A stretch of 64,000 bases of DNA from Microtetraspora sp. NBRC 13810 (lineage in GTDB: Bacteria; Actinomycetota; Actinomycetes; Streptosporangiales; Streptosporangiaceae). Of this stretch, positions 16,990-25,668 are shown in pieces. Within the stretch, counting starts at the first letter, position 1, and every line of letters begins with the position of its first letter. The notes beneath the pieces are model-generated. The model ran no database searches. It was not told the origin of the DNA and saw nothing but the letters and a program-made list of their open reading frames with translations. Position numbers and translations under genes: made by a program. The DNA lies in contig NZ_BSRQ01000005.1 of NCBI RefSeq assembly GCF_030268685.1, positions 124,001 through 188,000 on the forward strand. Direction: 5' to 3'.

Positions 16990-17724
16990 TTGAACGAGAC
17001 CGAACTGCGGGAGATCCTCGACTCCGAGAGCGACCCGCCCCCCCACGGCGTGACCGTCGACGGTGTACGGCGGCGCGTCCGCTCCATCCGGCTGCGCCGC
17101 GCCCGCCTCGCCGGCGGCGTCGTCCTGGCCGGCGCCCTCGCGTTCAACCTTCCCACCCTCGGGGGCTCGACGCAGGACGCCTGGACCACGCTGGCGGGCG
17201 GCCCGTCTCCCGCGTCCTCCGCGATCGTAGGCTCGCCGTCTCCCGTCGTAAGCGTCTTCCGGCCCGGCCGCGAGCTGAGCAGGCACTCCTTCGGCACGGC
17301 GGGCCGGAAGCAGCGCTTCACCTACGACGCCAAGGGTGAACCCGTCGGCCTCACCATCGACTGCCCCGGCCTCCGCGGGCACTTCATCCTCTGGGCGGAC
17401 GGCAGGCCGGTCGCCCAGGGGGCCTGCGGCGTGGTGCCCGGCTCCTGGTGGGACCGGCGGGGCGAGCCGCGTACCGGACCCGTCACCTACGACCTGCTCG
17501 TCATCCCGGCCGGGCTCGCCGTGCGCCCCCCGACCCCCGACCAGGTGGCGGGGCTCGCCGCCACCGCCCGCCCCTTCCCGGCCAGGGTCGAGGTCACCGT
17601 CCGCGCCAACGACTTCGTCCGCTGCACCGGACCCGCGATCGTCATCGTGGACCCGGCCACCGGCAGGCGGGTGCACTCCACGGACTGCCAGGCCGGCTCG
17701 CCCTCCCCGGCGCCGGGCGAGTAG
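16990..17724 (+). CDS. Probable membrane partner (anti-sigma-like) of the preceding sigma factor
   Basis: The 244-residue product has a short cytoplasmic N-terminus (NETELREILDSESDPPPHGVTVDGV) resembling the N-terminal tails of proteins encoded after SigE-family sigmas. A membrane helix lies at about 39-55 (LAGGVVLAGALAFNLP), followed by a secreted region with no recognised domain and several cysteines (IDCPG, ACGVV, RCTGP, DCQA). No zinc-binding HxxxCxxC motif is present, so it is not a ZAS-type anti-sigma factor. The TTG start has GGAGG seven bases upstream, overlapping the sigma stop region. Function as sigma inhibitor is inferred from position. Confidence 0.6.
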   Translation: MNETELREILDSESDPPPHGVTVDGVRRRVRSIRLRRARLAGGVVLAGALAFNLPTLGGSTQDAWTTLAGGPSPASSAIVGSPSPVVSVFRPGRELSRHSFGTAGRKQRFTYDAKGEPVGLTIDCPGLRGHFILWADGRPVAQGACGVVPGSWWDRRGEPRTGPVTYDLLVIPAGLAVRPPTPDQVAGLAATARPFPARVEVTVRANDFVRCTGPAIVIVDPATGRRVHSTDCQAGSPSPAPGE

Positions 17725-17727
17725 CCA

Positions 17728-17772
17728 CGCCTCCCGGCCGGCGCGTACAGGAGCCGTGCCGGCCGGAAGGCG
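17728..17772. terminator. Bidirectional terminator-type hairpin
   Basis: Arms CGCCTcCCGGCCGGC and GCCGGCCGGaAGGCG pair along 15 positions with one mismatch, around a 15-base loop. It fills the gap between two converging genes, the sigma partner and fumC. This is typical of a shared actinobacterial terminator without a T-run. Confidence 0.65.
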
Positions 17773-17776
17773 TAGG

Positions 17777-19171
17777 TCACGCGGTCGGGGGACGGGTCAT
17801 CGAGAGGACGTCGAGGATGGCGTCCAACTGCTCCTCGGTGAGGGTGCCCTTGGCGACGTGGCCACGGTCCACGACGGTCTGCCGGATGGTCTTGCGCTCG
17901 GAGAGGGCCTCCTTGGCGATCTTGGCGGCCTCCTCGTATCCCACGTGCCGGTTGAGCGGGGTCACGATCGACGGCGACGACTCCGCGTACTCCCTGCACC
18001 GCTCGGCGTTCGCGGTGATGCCCTGGACGCAGCGGTCGGCGAACAGGCGGGAGACGTTGGCCAGCAACCTGACCGACTCCAGGATGTTCCTGGCGATCAC
18101 CGGCAGCATGACGTTGAGCTCGAAGCTGCCCGCCGCCCCCGCGAACGCGATCGCCGCGTCGTTGCCGATCACCTGCGCGGACACCATGCACACGGCCTCC
18201 GGGATCACCGGGTTGACCTTGCCGGGCATGATCGAGGAGCCGGGCTGGAGGTCGGGCAGGTTGATCTCGGCGAGCCCGGTGCGCGGACCCGAGCCCATCC
18301 AGCGCAGGTCGTTGGCGATCTTGTTCAGTGCCACGGCCGTGACCCGGAGCTGGCCGGACAGCTCGACGATCGCGTCCCGCGCGCCCTGGGCCTCGAAGTG
18401 GTCCCTGGCCTCGGTGAACGGCAGGCCGGTGACCTCGCGGAGCCCGGCGATCACCCGCTTCGCGAACCCCGGCGGCGTGTTGATCCCGGTGCCGACGGCG
18501 GTCCCGCCCAGCGGCAGCTCGGTCACCCGGGTGAGCGCCGACTCCACCCGCGCCACCGCGTTGTCGATCTGCGTGGCGTAACCCGCGAACTCCTGCCCCA
18601 GGGTCACCGGCGTCGCGTCCATCAGATGGGTGCGCCCCGCCTTGACCACGTCGGCGAACTCGATCGACTTGGCCCGCAGCGCCGTCGCCAGGTGCCCCAG
18701 CGACGGCAGCAGGTGGAAGACGGTCTCGGCCGTCGCGGCGACGTGGATCGAGGTGGGGAACACGTCGTTGGACGACTGGGAGGCGTTGACGTGGTCGTTC
18801 GGATGGACGGGACGGCCGAGCCGGTCCTCCGCGAGGGTGGCGATCACCTCGTTGGCGTTCATGTTCGAGGAGGTGCCCGAGCCCGTCTGGAACACGTCGA
18901 TGGGGAACTCGGCGTCCCACGTGTTCTCCGCCACGTCCGTGGCCGACTGCGCGATGGCCTCGGCCATGTCCGCGTCGATGACGCCGAGCTCGCCGTTGAC
19001 CTCGGCGGCGACCGCCTTGATCAGCCCGAGCGCCGCGATGTGCGCCGGCTCCAGGCCCCGGCCGGACACGGGGAAGTTCTCCACGGCCCGCTGCGTCTGC
19101 GCCCGCCACTTGGCCACGGCCGGCACGTGCACCTCACCCATCGAGTCGTGCTCGATCCGAAACTCGCTCAT
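17777..19171 (-). CDS. fumC: Class II fumarate hydratase
   Basis: FumC interconverts fumarate and malate in the citric acid cycle, and is iron-free and oxygen-stable. The 464-residue protein carries the superfamily signature [12 protein letters not shown], the active-site segments [14 protein letters not shown] and [18 protein letters not shown], and [17 protein letters not shown] with the catalytic His. I place the start at [14 protein letters not shown], which matches the usual N-terminus (FRIEHDTMGEV) and follows a GGGGG stretch; in-frame sequence upstream looks non-coding. A second, unrelated fumarase of class I is encoded 8.5 kb away. Confidence 0.95.
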   Translation of the reverse strand: MSEFRIEHDSMGEVHVPAVAKWRAQTQRAVENFPVSGRGLEPAHIAALGLIKAVAAEVNGELGVIDADMAEAIAQSATDVAENTWDAEFPIDVFQTGSGTSSNMNANEVIATLAEDRLGRPVHPNDHVNASQSSNDVFPTSIHVAATAETVFHLLPSLGHLATALRAKSIEFADVVKAGRTHLMDATPVTLGQEFAGYATQIDNAVARVESALTRVTELPLGGTAVGTGINTPPGFAKRVIAGLREVTGLPFTEARDHFEAQGARDAIVELSGQLRVTAVALNKIANDLRWMGSGPRTGLAEINLPDLQPGSSIMPGKVNPVIPEAVCMVSAQVIGNDAAIAFAGAAGSFELNVMLPVIARNILESVRLLANVSRLFADRCVQGITANAERCREYAESSPSIVTPLNRHVGYEEAAKIAKEALSERKTIRQTVVDRGHVAKGTLTEEQLDAILDVLSMTRPPTA

Positions 19172-19541
19172 GCCCCCAGTCTGCACATCCCCCCACCCAT
19201 CGCCACGCTCCCACCCAACGCTCTCAACGAACACACCGGCCACATACGTCGCAGGGGTCGTTGCGAACGCTCGCGCGGGTTCGGTACTGGCGTGGCGATG
19301 TGGGCGGTACGGCGCATTTCGTACTGGTCTGGTGTTTGGGCGGTGGAGGTGTTCTGCGCAGGGATGCGCCTCCGGGGTGGTGCGGTCCTTCGGCGCGTCC
19401 GGGGGGTGGTGCGGTCCTTCGGCGCTTCCGAGGGTGGTGCGGTCCTTCGGTACGAGCCGGTGTGGGGTGGCCCTCCCGCGCCGGTGCAGGGGGTCTGCGG
19501 GTGCGGGAGGGTCTCCGAGGGCGAAGGGGATGGGGGTGGGC
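19172..19541. other. 370-base gap between a kinase gene and fumC
   Basis: This holds the fumC promoter region, read leftwards, and a triple direct repeat (19376-19450). Frames open across it (for example 19261-19815 plus) have no recognisable protein and are treated as non-coding. No convincing -10/-35 pair was found. Confidence 0.5.
19376..19450. repeat. Three direct copies of an 18-base sequence
   Basis: GGTGGTGCGGTCCTTCGG occurs exactly at 19376-19393, 19405-19422 and 19433-19450, with periods of 29 and 28 bases, about three helical turns. The intervening 10-11 bases differ. The even spacing suggests binding sites on one face of the helix, or a simple slippage product. Confidence 0.65.
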
Positions 19542-21992
19542 TCAGGTGAGGGTGGAGATGATGAGGATGGCGATGACGGCGAAGGCGATGATCGCCAGGC
19601 CGATCATGATCAGTCTGCCCGCGCGGCTGCCCTGGTCGGCCTTCGCGCGGGGCGGGGGCGGGCCGGCGATGGCGAACAGGTCCGTGCCGAGGCCGCGGGC
19701 CTTGTCGTCCGCGACGTCGGGCAGCTCGAAGCCGGGGGCGGTGCCGAGCCCGGCCGGTTGCCCGGGACCCGGCCCGCCGGAGCGTGGCGCGCCGGCGACC
19801 GGGATGCCGGGGTAGGAGGTGCTCTGCCCCTGGGGAGCCGGGAAGGGGATACCGCCCATGCCCTCCTGGTAGGAGGCGCCGGGCCGTCCGCCCGGCCCGC
19901 CGGTCATCGGCAGTCCAGGCCCGCCGTGCGCGGCCTCCGGACCGCTCGAAGCCCCATGCGGTCCGCCGGGACCGTACCCCTGCGCCCCACCTCGTCCACC
20001 GGGTCCGCCGGGTCCACCTGCCCCACCGGGTCCACCAGGGCTGCCGGGGCCACCTGCCCCACCCTGTGCACCAGGGCCGCCGGGGCCACCTGGTCCGCCG
20101 GGCCCTTGGGGGCCTCTGCGGCCCTGAGGTCCGCCCTGGCCGGGACGGGGGCCCGCCGGGGAGCCGGGAGGCCGCCCGCCGGGGCCGCCCGCCTGTGCCC
20201 CTGGCGCGCCGGGACCGGCCACATGTGAGCCCGGGGCGCCGGGGCCGGTCGGGGAGCCGGGGCCGGTCGCCGGGGAGCCGGGCGGCGGGGCGCCGGTGGG
20301 GCCGGAGCGGGCGCCGCCGTACGGGGCGGCGCCGGAGCGGGTGCGGTACTGGGCGGTCGGGGGAGCGGGACGGCCGGCACCGGGCGGCATGCTGCCGTCG
20401 TCGCCCATGGCCCCGCCGGGCGCGCCCTGCGCCGGCCGGCCGGAGGCGCCGCCGGGACGTACCCCGGGGCCGCCGGGTGGCACGGGGCCGCCGGGTGGCA
20501 CGGGGTGCGCCATGGAGCCGTCCTGCGGCCCGCCACCGGCCCTGCCGCCGCCACCTGCCGCCCTGCCACCCGCACCACCGGCTCCGCCGCCGGAACCCTG
20601 AGCCCCGGCCCTGCCGCCGGAACCCTGGGAACCGGCCCCGCCATCGGGACCTTGAGCTCCGGCCCTGCCACCGGGACCCTGCGCTCCGGTGCCACCGGGA
20701 CCCTGGGCTCCGGCCCTGTTGCCGGGACCCTGGGCCCCTGGCCCGCCGCCACCTGGGACCTCGGACCGTCCGGCGGGTCCCTCCGGGCCGCCGAAGGCCC
20801 CGGCGGAGCCCCGGGCACCGCCGAAGGCCCCCGCACCGCCGGGGGAGTCGTCGTACCCGCCCGCGCCGCCACCAGGCCCGCCGAAGGCCCCCGCGCCGCC
20901 CGCGGGGTCGTCGTACGCGCCCGCGCCTCCGGGGCCGCCGAAGGCGCCGGCGGGGCGGCCGGCGGCGGGCGGGCGGCGGGCGAAGGCGCCCTGGCCGCCG
21001 GCGGGCGGGCCGCCGGGCTTGAAGCCGCCGGCGGGACGGGAGATCGTGATGGTCCTGTTGGGGTCGTAGTCGTCGGGCGGAGCGGCCGGGTGGCGGGCCG
21101 GTCCCCCCGGGTGGGAGCCCGGGTGGGAGCCGTGCTGGCCGGGGGTGTCGAGGTCGACGGGCTCGGAGGTCGGGGTGTCGGCGACCGCGCGGAGCATGGA
21201 CGCGGCCTTGGCGGGCGACAGCCGTACCGTGTGGTCCTTTTCGAGCATGGCTTCCAGCAGCGGGCGCAGCGGGCCCGCCTGGGTGGGCGGGTCGGCGTTC
21301 TCGGTCATCAGGGCGGCGAGGGTTTCCGCGACGGTGCCGCGCTCGTAGGCGGGGCGGCCCTCGACGGCGAAGTAGAGGGTGGCGCCGAGCGACCACAGGT
21401 CGGACTCGGGGCCGGTGTGCTCGCCACGGGCCCGCTCGGGGGCCGTGTAGCCGGGGGAGCCGATGACCATGCCGGTCTTGGTGAGGTTGGCGTCGCCGAC
21501 GGCCTTGGCGATGCCGAAGTCGGTGAGCACGACGCGGCCGGTCTCGGTGAGCAGGACGTTGCCCGGTTTCACGTCACGGTGCAGGATGCCCTGCGTGTGG
21601 GCGGCCCGCAGCGCGCCCAGCAGGTCCACGCCGATCTCGGCGACCAGGCGCGGCGGCAGCGGCCCCTCCTCGTCGATGACCTGCTCCAGCGAGCGTCCTT
21701 CGACGAGCTCCATGATGATCCACGGCCGGCCGCCGTCCAGGATGGCGTCGTAGACCGTGGCGACCGAGGGATGGTTGATCCGCGCCGCGGTGCGTCCCTC
21801 GCGGAGCATGCGTTCGCGCAGCTCGGCACGTTGTTCCTCGCTCAGCCCCGGCTGCTGGCGGATCTCCTTGACCGCGACCTCGCGACCCAGGGAACGATCA
21901 TGCGCGCGCCAGACTGTCCCCATGGTGCCGCGACCGATGGAGGTGATCAACTCGTAGCGATCGGCGAGAAGGCGCGTCTGCGGTTCCGGCAT
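19542..21992 (-). CDS. Ser/Thr protein kinase with collagen-like linker and C-terminal membrane anchor
   Basis: The kinase domain occupies residues 12-280: GRGTMGTVW, Lys42, HRDVKPGN (Asp140), DFG (Asp158), [10 protein letters not shown]. After it come about 500 residues dominated by Gly, Pro and Ala, with many GPG, GGP and GAQGPG units. The protein ends with a single membrane helix, about 790-813 ([19 protein letters not shown]), and only a few residues after it. So there is no extracytoplasmic sensor; the kinase is tethered to the inner face by a long flexible arm. The ATG follows a TATCTT box by six bases with no ribosome binding site, suggesting leaderless translation. Total length is 816 residues. 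Confidence 0.85.
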   Translation of the reverse strand: MPEPQTRLLADRYELITSIGRGTMGTVWRAHDRSLGREVAVKEIRQQPGLSEEQRAELRERMLREGRTAARINHPSVATVYDAILDGGRPWIIMELVEGRSLEQVIDEEGPLPPRLVAEIGVDLLGALRAAHTQGILHRDVKPGNVLLTETGRVVLTDFGIAKAVGDANLTKTGMVIGSPGYTAPERARGEHTGPESDLWSLGATLYFAVEGRPAYERGTVAETLAALMTENADPPTQAGPLRPLLEAMLEKDHTVRLSPAKAASMLRAVADTPTSEPVDLDTPGQHGSHPGSHPGGPARHPAAPPDDYDPNRTITISRPAGGFKPGGPPAGGQGAFARRPPAAGRPAGAFGGPGGAGAYDDPAGGAGAFGGPGGGAGGYDDSPGGAGAFGGARGSAGAFGGPEGPAGRSEVPGGGGPGAQGPGNRAGAQGPGGTGAQGPGGRAGAQGPDGGAGSQGSGGRAGAQGSGGGAGGAGGRAAGGGGRAGGGPQDGSMAHPVPPGGPVPPGGPGVRPGGASGRPAQGAPGGAMGDDGSMPPGAGRPAPPTAQYRTRSGAAPYGGARSGPTGAPPPGSPATGPGSPTGPGAPGSHVAGPGAPGAQAGGPGGRPPGSPAGPRPGQGGPQGRRGPQGPGGPGGPGGPGAQGGAGGPGSPGGPGGAGGPGGPGGRGGAQGYGPGGPHGASSGPEAAHGGPGLPMTGGPGGRPGASYQEGMGGIPFPAPQGQSTSYPGIPVAGAPRSGGPGPGQPAGLGTAPGFELPDVADDKARGLGTDLFAIAGPPPPRAKADQGSRAGRLIMIGLAIIAFAVIAILIISTLT

Positions 21993-21998
21993 GTATAG

Positions 21999-22004
21999 AA
22001 GATA
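21999..22004 (-). promoter_or_regulatory. Candidate leaderless -10 box (TATCTT)
   Basis: On the minus strand TATCTT is followed by CTATAC and the ATG at 21992. No ribosome binding site is seen. The geometry equals that at 9859, 44113 and 50084. Confidence 0.4.
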
Positions 22005-22027
22005 GCGACCCCTGGTTAAGAACCGCT

Positions 22028-23161
22028 TTAGCCTCGCCTGCGAAGTTCTCTCGGCCAGAAGCGACGTGGCAGGACAATTCGGATGAACGTCGCCATCGAC
22101 TGGGCGAGCGGCTTCGTGCCCGGCCGGGGCTCGGCCGGTTTGCGGTGCAGCCCTTCGACCCGAGGGGCGCGCGGAGGCATCGCCGGGGACGACTGCCCCG
22201 ACGCTGACATCGGCCGCTCGGGCGAGGGACGCGACTCGGCGCGGTGCGTCCCGCGATGGGCCGGCCGGCGGGTGAGCCCCGGCGGCTGCGGCGCGGTCCG
22301 CACGGCCTTGCGCGCGGCCTGGCCGAGCGGCTCCTCGGCGGAACCGCCGGCCGCCACCCGGGCCAGCATCAGCGAGGCCCTGGCCGCGTCGAGCCGGATC
22401 TCCGGGTCGATGCGCAGCAGGCCGCGCAGGATCGGCGCGAGCGGCCCCGCCCGCTCCATCGGGATCGGCTCACCGCTGGTCAGCGCGGCCAGCGCGGCGG
22501 CAGCCGTACGGCGGCCGTGCAGGCCCTTGCCCTCGACGGTGGTGTAGAGCGTCGCGCCGAGCGACCACAGGTCGGCGGCGGGACTCGCCTTGGCGCCGAG
22601 CACCCGCTCGGGCGCGATGTAGCCGGCCGAGCCGAGCACGATGCCCGCCTGGGTGATCGAGGCGTCGCCTTCCAGCGCGGCCAGCCCGAAGTCGGTCAGC
22701 ACGGCGCGGTCCTCGGTGACCAGCACGTTGCTCGGCTTGACGTCGCGGTGCAGGATGCCCTTGGCGTGCACGGCGCGCAGCGCGCCCAGCACCTGGCGGC
22801 CGATCTCGGCGGCCTTGCGCGGCGGCAGCGGCCCGCGCTCCCTGATCAGCTGCTCCAGCGACCGCGCCTCCAGCAGCTCCATCACGATCCACGGGCGGTC
22901 GTCCTCGGTGACGACGTCGAAGACGGTGATCACGGAGGGGTGGGCGACCATGGCGGTGGCCCGGCCCTCGCGCTCGGTCCTGGCGCACAGCTCGGCGCGG
23001 AGCTCCTCGTCGAGGACGAGGGGGAGCCGGACCTCCTTGACCGCCACATCGCGATCAAGAAGCTCATCCCGCGCTCGCCAAACGGTGCCCATGCCGCCGC
23101 GTCCGACCGGCTCCGCAAGCCGGTAGCGCGCGGCAAGAAGGTATCCCGAGGGCGCACGCAT
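22028..23161 (-). CDS. Soluble Ser/Thr protein kinase
   Basis: The 377-residue protein has a complete kinase domain (residues 12-270): GRGGMGTVW, VAVKEV, HRDVKPSN, DFGLAALEG, GSAGYIAPER. It is close in sequence to the neighbouring kinase, with shared phrases such as [10 protein letters not shown] and PWIVMEL, pointing to tandem duplication. The C-terminal 100 residues are Pro/Arg-rich with no membrane helix, so it should be cytoplasmic or peripherally bound through its basic tail (RRFWPRELRRRG). The ATG at 23161 is chosen because the homologous N-terminus begins a few residues before RYRLAEP; upstream in-frame sequence is unlike coding sequence. It is separated by 35 bases from the tail-anchored kinase gene. 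Confidence 0.85.
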   Translation of the reverse strand: MRAPSGYLLAARYRLAEPVGRGGMGTVWRARDELLDRDVAVKEVRLPLVLDEELRAELCARTEREGRATAMVAHPSVITVFDVVTEDDRPWIVMELLEARSLEQLIRERGPLPPRKAAEIGRQVLGALRAVHAKGILHRDVKPSNVLVTEDRAVLTDFGLAALEGDASITQAGIVLGSAGYIAPERVLGAKASPAADLWSLGATLYTTVEGKGLHGRRTAAAALAALTSGEPIPMERAGPLAPILRGLLRIDPEIRLDAARASLMLARVAAGGSAEEPLGQAARKAVRTAPQPPGLTRRPAHRGTHRAESRPSPERPMSASGQSSPAMPPRAPRVEGLHRKPAEPRPGTKPLAQSMATFIRIVLPRRFWPRELRRRG

Positions 23162-23796
23162 GAGTGGCAGCTTACCGATTTGCGTAATGCGACCTGTAGA
23201 GACAGGCCCGATTATTTGTTGAGATCTTCGGTCAGGCGGTGTGACTTGCGGCGTCAGCGAATGGCCCGCCCGAGTCCGCCCGGCTCGCCGCACCCCGTGC
23301 GATTCCTGATATCGCAGGTCACAGGGGTGATCGTAGGCAACAGGCGGGGAGTGGGGGGCATGTGGGCGCTCTGTGGCTTGTCCCGGCGTGTCGCCGGGGC
23401 CGGGGGCGTGTCGCGGGACGGCTTCCCCGCCCGCTGAGCTGCTGCCGGTGTCACCCGGCTCACTGCCGGGGGGTGCGGGCGCCCGTGACGCGGTGCGCTC
23501 CGGTACGCGCGGGCGGCCGGGAGGGTGCGCATGCCAAACCCGTCGAAGACGGTGGGGAATAGCTCTTTACGGCGGAGCCGGAATTCAGGCCGCGCGGCCT
23601 CGGCTATATCGGTGTCTGTAGATGAAGTTTCAATTTCTTGTCATCGGGTACAGAGGCGTGTCCCCTGTCAACAGAGCACGTCAGAGGGCAGACGGCGGCC
23701 AATCGGTGGAAACCTTGCTCACCGCCGGGTATGGAATCGGTCAGCCGCGCGAGCGCCGGGCGGGAGGCGTATGCGTTGACGTCTTAGCCTCCGCGT
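23162..23796. other. 635-base gap upstream of divergent kinase and ammonia-lyase-like genes
   Basis: The stretch holds the control regions of two divergent genes. Visible structures are a CCTGT-AGAG-ACAGG hairpin (23193-23206) and a GCGAT/ATCGC inverted repeat near 23299-23315. Bases 23540-23700 are richer in A and T than the surroundings. Small open frames on the plus strand (23362-23779) lack codon bias and ribosome binding sites and were not called. No RNA gene was recognised. Confidence 0.5.
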
Positions 23797-25449
23797 GTGG
23801 ATGTGACCATCACGCCCGTGTCGGACCACCCGGAACCCGTCGATGACGTCATCCTCATCGACGGCCACCTTCTGCGGCTCACCGATGTCTGGCGGGTCGC
23901 CACCAGGGAGGACGCGCCCGCCGTACGGCTGGCCGCCGACGCGCGGGACCGGATGCGCGGGTCGGTGCGCACCCGCCGCGACCTCACCGCCGGCGGCCCG
24001 GCGCCCGGCGAGCCCGGCGGCGGCGCGGACCGGCAGGGCCGGGCGGCGGCCCTCCAGCGCAACGTGGTCCGCTTCCTGCGCGTCGGCACCGGCTCCCCGG
24101 CCCCCGACGACGTCGTCCGCGCGACCCTGCTGATCCGCGCCAACTCCGCCGCGCGCGGCAACTCCGGCATCCGCGAGGAACCGGTCGAGCGGTTGCTCGA
24201 CCTGCTGGCGCACGACATCCTGCCGCTCATCCCCGAACGCGGCTCCGTCGGCGCGGGCGGCGACCTCGCGCCGCTGGCGTACGTGGCCGCCGCCGTGCTC
24301 GGCGAGGGGGAGGTACGCCACCGCGGGCACGAGATGCCGGCCGCGCGGGCGCTCGCCGCCTGCGAGCTTGACCCCCTGGAGCTGGAGGCCAGGGAGGGCC
24401 CCGCGCTGGTCAACGGCACCGCCTTCATGGCCGCCTACGCCGTGCTGGCCGCGGTGGAGGCGGCCGAGCTGGCCTTCGCCGCCGAACTGTGCACCGCGCT
24501 CACCACCGAGGTACGGCTCGGCTGCGCGGCGCAGTTCCACCCCTTCCCGCACGAGCACAAGCCGCATCCCGGGCAGTGCGACAGCGCGGCCCGGATCAGG
24601 GACCTGCTGCACCGGTCACCGGCGGGCGGCCCCGAGGGCGGGCGGACGCCGGACCCGCACTCGGTGCGGTGCGCCCCGCACGTGGTCGGCATGCTGCGCG
24701 ACACCCTCGCCTGGACCGGCCAGTGGCTCACCACCGAGATCAACTCCTCCAACGACGACCCGCTCCTCGACCCCGAGCAGCCGGTCGCGCACAGCGGCGG
24801 CAACTTCTACGGCGGGCACATCGCGCAGGCCGCCTCGGCGCTGACCTCGGCCGCCGCCGCCACCGCCGACCTGCTGGACCGGCAGCTCCAGCTCGTCCTG
24901 GACGAGAAGCACAGCAGGGGCCTGCCGGCGGACCTGGTCCCGAGGATGCCGGAGGGGCACCCGGCCGCCGGGCTGCACCACGGCTTCGGGGGCGCGCGGA
25001 TCGCCGCGTCCGCCCTGGTCGCGGAGGCGCTGCACCTGACGCTGCCCGCCGCGTCCTTCTCCCGGTCCGGCGCGGCGGACGACCAGGGGAAGGTCAGCAT
25101 GGGCACGATCGCCGCCAGGCACGCGCGCGGCGCGGTCCGGCTGGCCACCGACGTCGCCGCCATCCACCTCATGGCCCTGTGCCAGGCCGCCGACCTGCGC
25201 GGCCCCTCCTGCCTCGGCCCCGCCACCCGGACCGCGCACGCCTTCGTCCGCGCACACGCCCGCCTGTTGGACGAGGACCGCCCCCTGGACGCCGACATCG
25301 AACACCTGGCCCACCTCATCCGCACCGGCACCCTCCGCCACGCCACCACATCCCCCACGACGTCCCCGTCCCCGACCACGTCCCCGACCACGTCCCCGAC
25401 CACGTCCCCGACCACGTCCCCCTCCCCGTCCCCCACCGACCGCGGCTGA
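23797..25449 (+). CDS. Aromatic amino acid ammonia-lyase homologue lacking the MIO serine
   Basis: The 550-residue protein follows the histidine/phenylalanine ammonia-lyase fold: RANSAARGNSGIREEPVERL, GSVGAGGDLAPL, EGPALVNGTAFM, KPHPGQ, NSSNDDPLLD, SGGNFYGG and KVSMGTIAARHA. Family members make their MIO cofactor from Ala-Ser-Gly; here residues 153-155 are Ala-Gly-Gly (bases 24253-24261), so no dehydroalanine can form at that site. The catalytic Tyr loop, usually YGxNTGFG, is also missing from the N-terminal part, and the QDxYSxR region reads PDPHSVR. It ends in a (TTSP)n tail made by a 12-base repeat. It may be an inactive or re-purposed homologue. The GTG start has no clear ribosome binding site, and GTG 23803 is also possible. 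Confidence 0.8.
   Translation: MDVTITPVSDHPEPVDDVILIDGHLLRLTDVWRVATREDAPAVRLAADARDRMRGSVRTRRDLTAGGPAPGEPGGGADRQGRAAALQRNVVRFLRVGTGSPAPDDVVRATLLIRANSAARGNSGIREEPVERLLDLLAHDILPLIPERGSVGAGGDLAPLAYVAAAVLGEGEVRHRGHEMPAARALAACELDPLELEAREGPALVNGTAFMAAYAVLAAVEAAELAFAAELCTALTTEVRLGCAAQFHPFPHEHKPHPGQCDSAARIRDLLHRSPAGGPEGGRTPDPHSVRCAPHVVGMLRDTLAWTGQWLTTEINSSNDDPLLDPEQPVAHSGGNFYGGHIAQAASALTSAAAATADLLDRQLQLVLDEKHSRGLPADLVPRMPEGHPAAGLHHGFGGARIAASALVAEALHLTLPAASFSRSGAADDQGKVSMGTIAARHARGAVRLATDVAAIHLMALCQAADLRGPSCLGPATRTAHAFVRAHARLLDEDRPLDADIEHLAHLIRTGTLRHATTSPTTSPSPTTSPTTSPTTSPTTSPSPSPTDRG
25369..25416 (+). repeat. 12-base tandem repeat inside the ammonia-lyase-like gene
   Basis: TCCCCGACCACG is repeated four times without error and is flanked by degenerate copies from about 25351 to 25430. 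It encodes a Ser-Pro-Thr-Thr tail. Copy number probably varies between strains. Confidence 0.8.
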
Positions 25450-25533
25450 CCGGGGGACCGCGTCCGGCGGCGTCATGCGCGGGTCTAGGGGGCGGTGGCG
25501 CGAGCGCCACGGCGCCGACTCCCCCGCCGACGC

Positions 25534-25664
25534 GGTGCCCGGCCGTTAGTGGCGTCTGGTCGTCAGTGGTGCTCGGTCGTCCGTGGTGGCTGGTCGTCAG
25601 CGGTGTCGGCCGACAGCGGTGGCTGGCGGGCAGAGGTGCCCGGCCGTAGAGGTGCCCGGTGGGC
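25534..25664. repeat. Intergenic 17-base tandem repeat, about 7.5 units
   Basis: Units start at 25534, 25551, 25568, 25585, 25602, 25618, 25635 and 25651. The consensus is close to GGTGNCTGGTCGTCAGT, with two units one base short. The array fills the gap between two convergent genes and ends four bases before the stop of the chimeric kinase. The unit is not a multiple of three and is not coding. Confidence 0.8.
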
Positions 25665-25668
25665 GGGG

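Noticed and set aside
20505-21998. Long plus-strand frame opposite the tail-anchored kinase
   Set aside because: It mirrors the Gly/Pro linker and kinase domain in the wrong strand and has no recognisable protein features.
23362-23779. Small open frames on the plus strand in the 635-base gap
   Set aside because: No ribosome binding site, no codon bias and no similarity that I recognise.
23797-25449. Part of a natural product cluster built on the ammonia-lyase homologue
   Set aside because: No synthase, ligase or tailoring gene is beside it within the window.
25534-25664. Possible CRISPR array
   Set aside because: The units are only 16-17 bases and run without spacers, so this is a plain tandem repeat.
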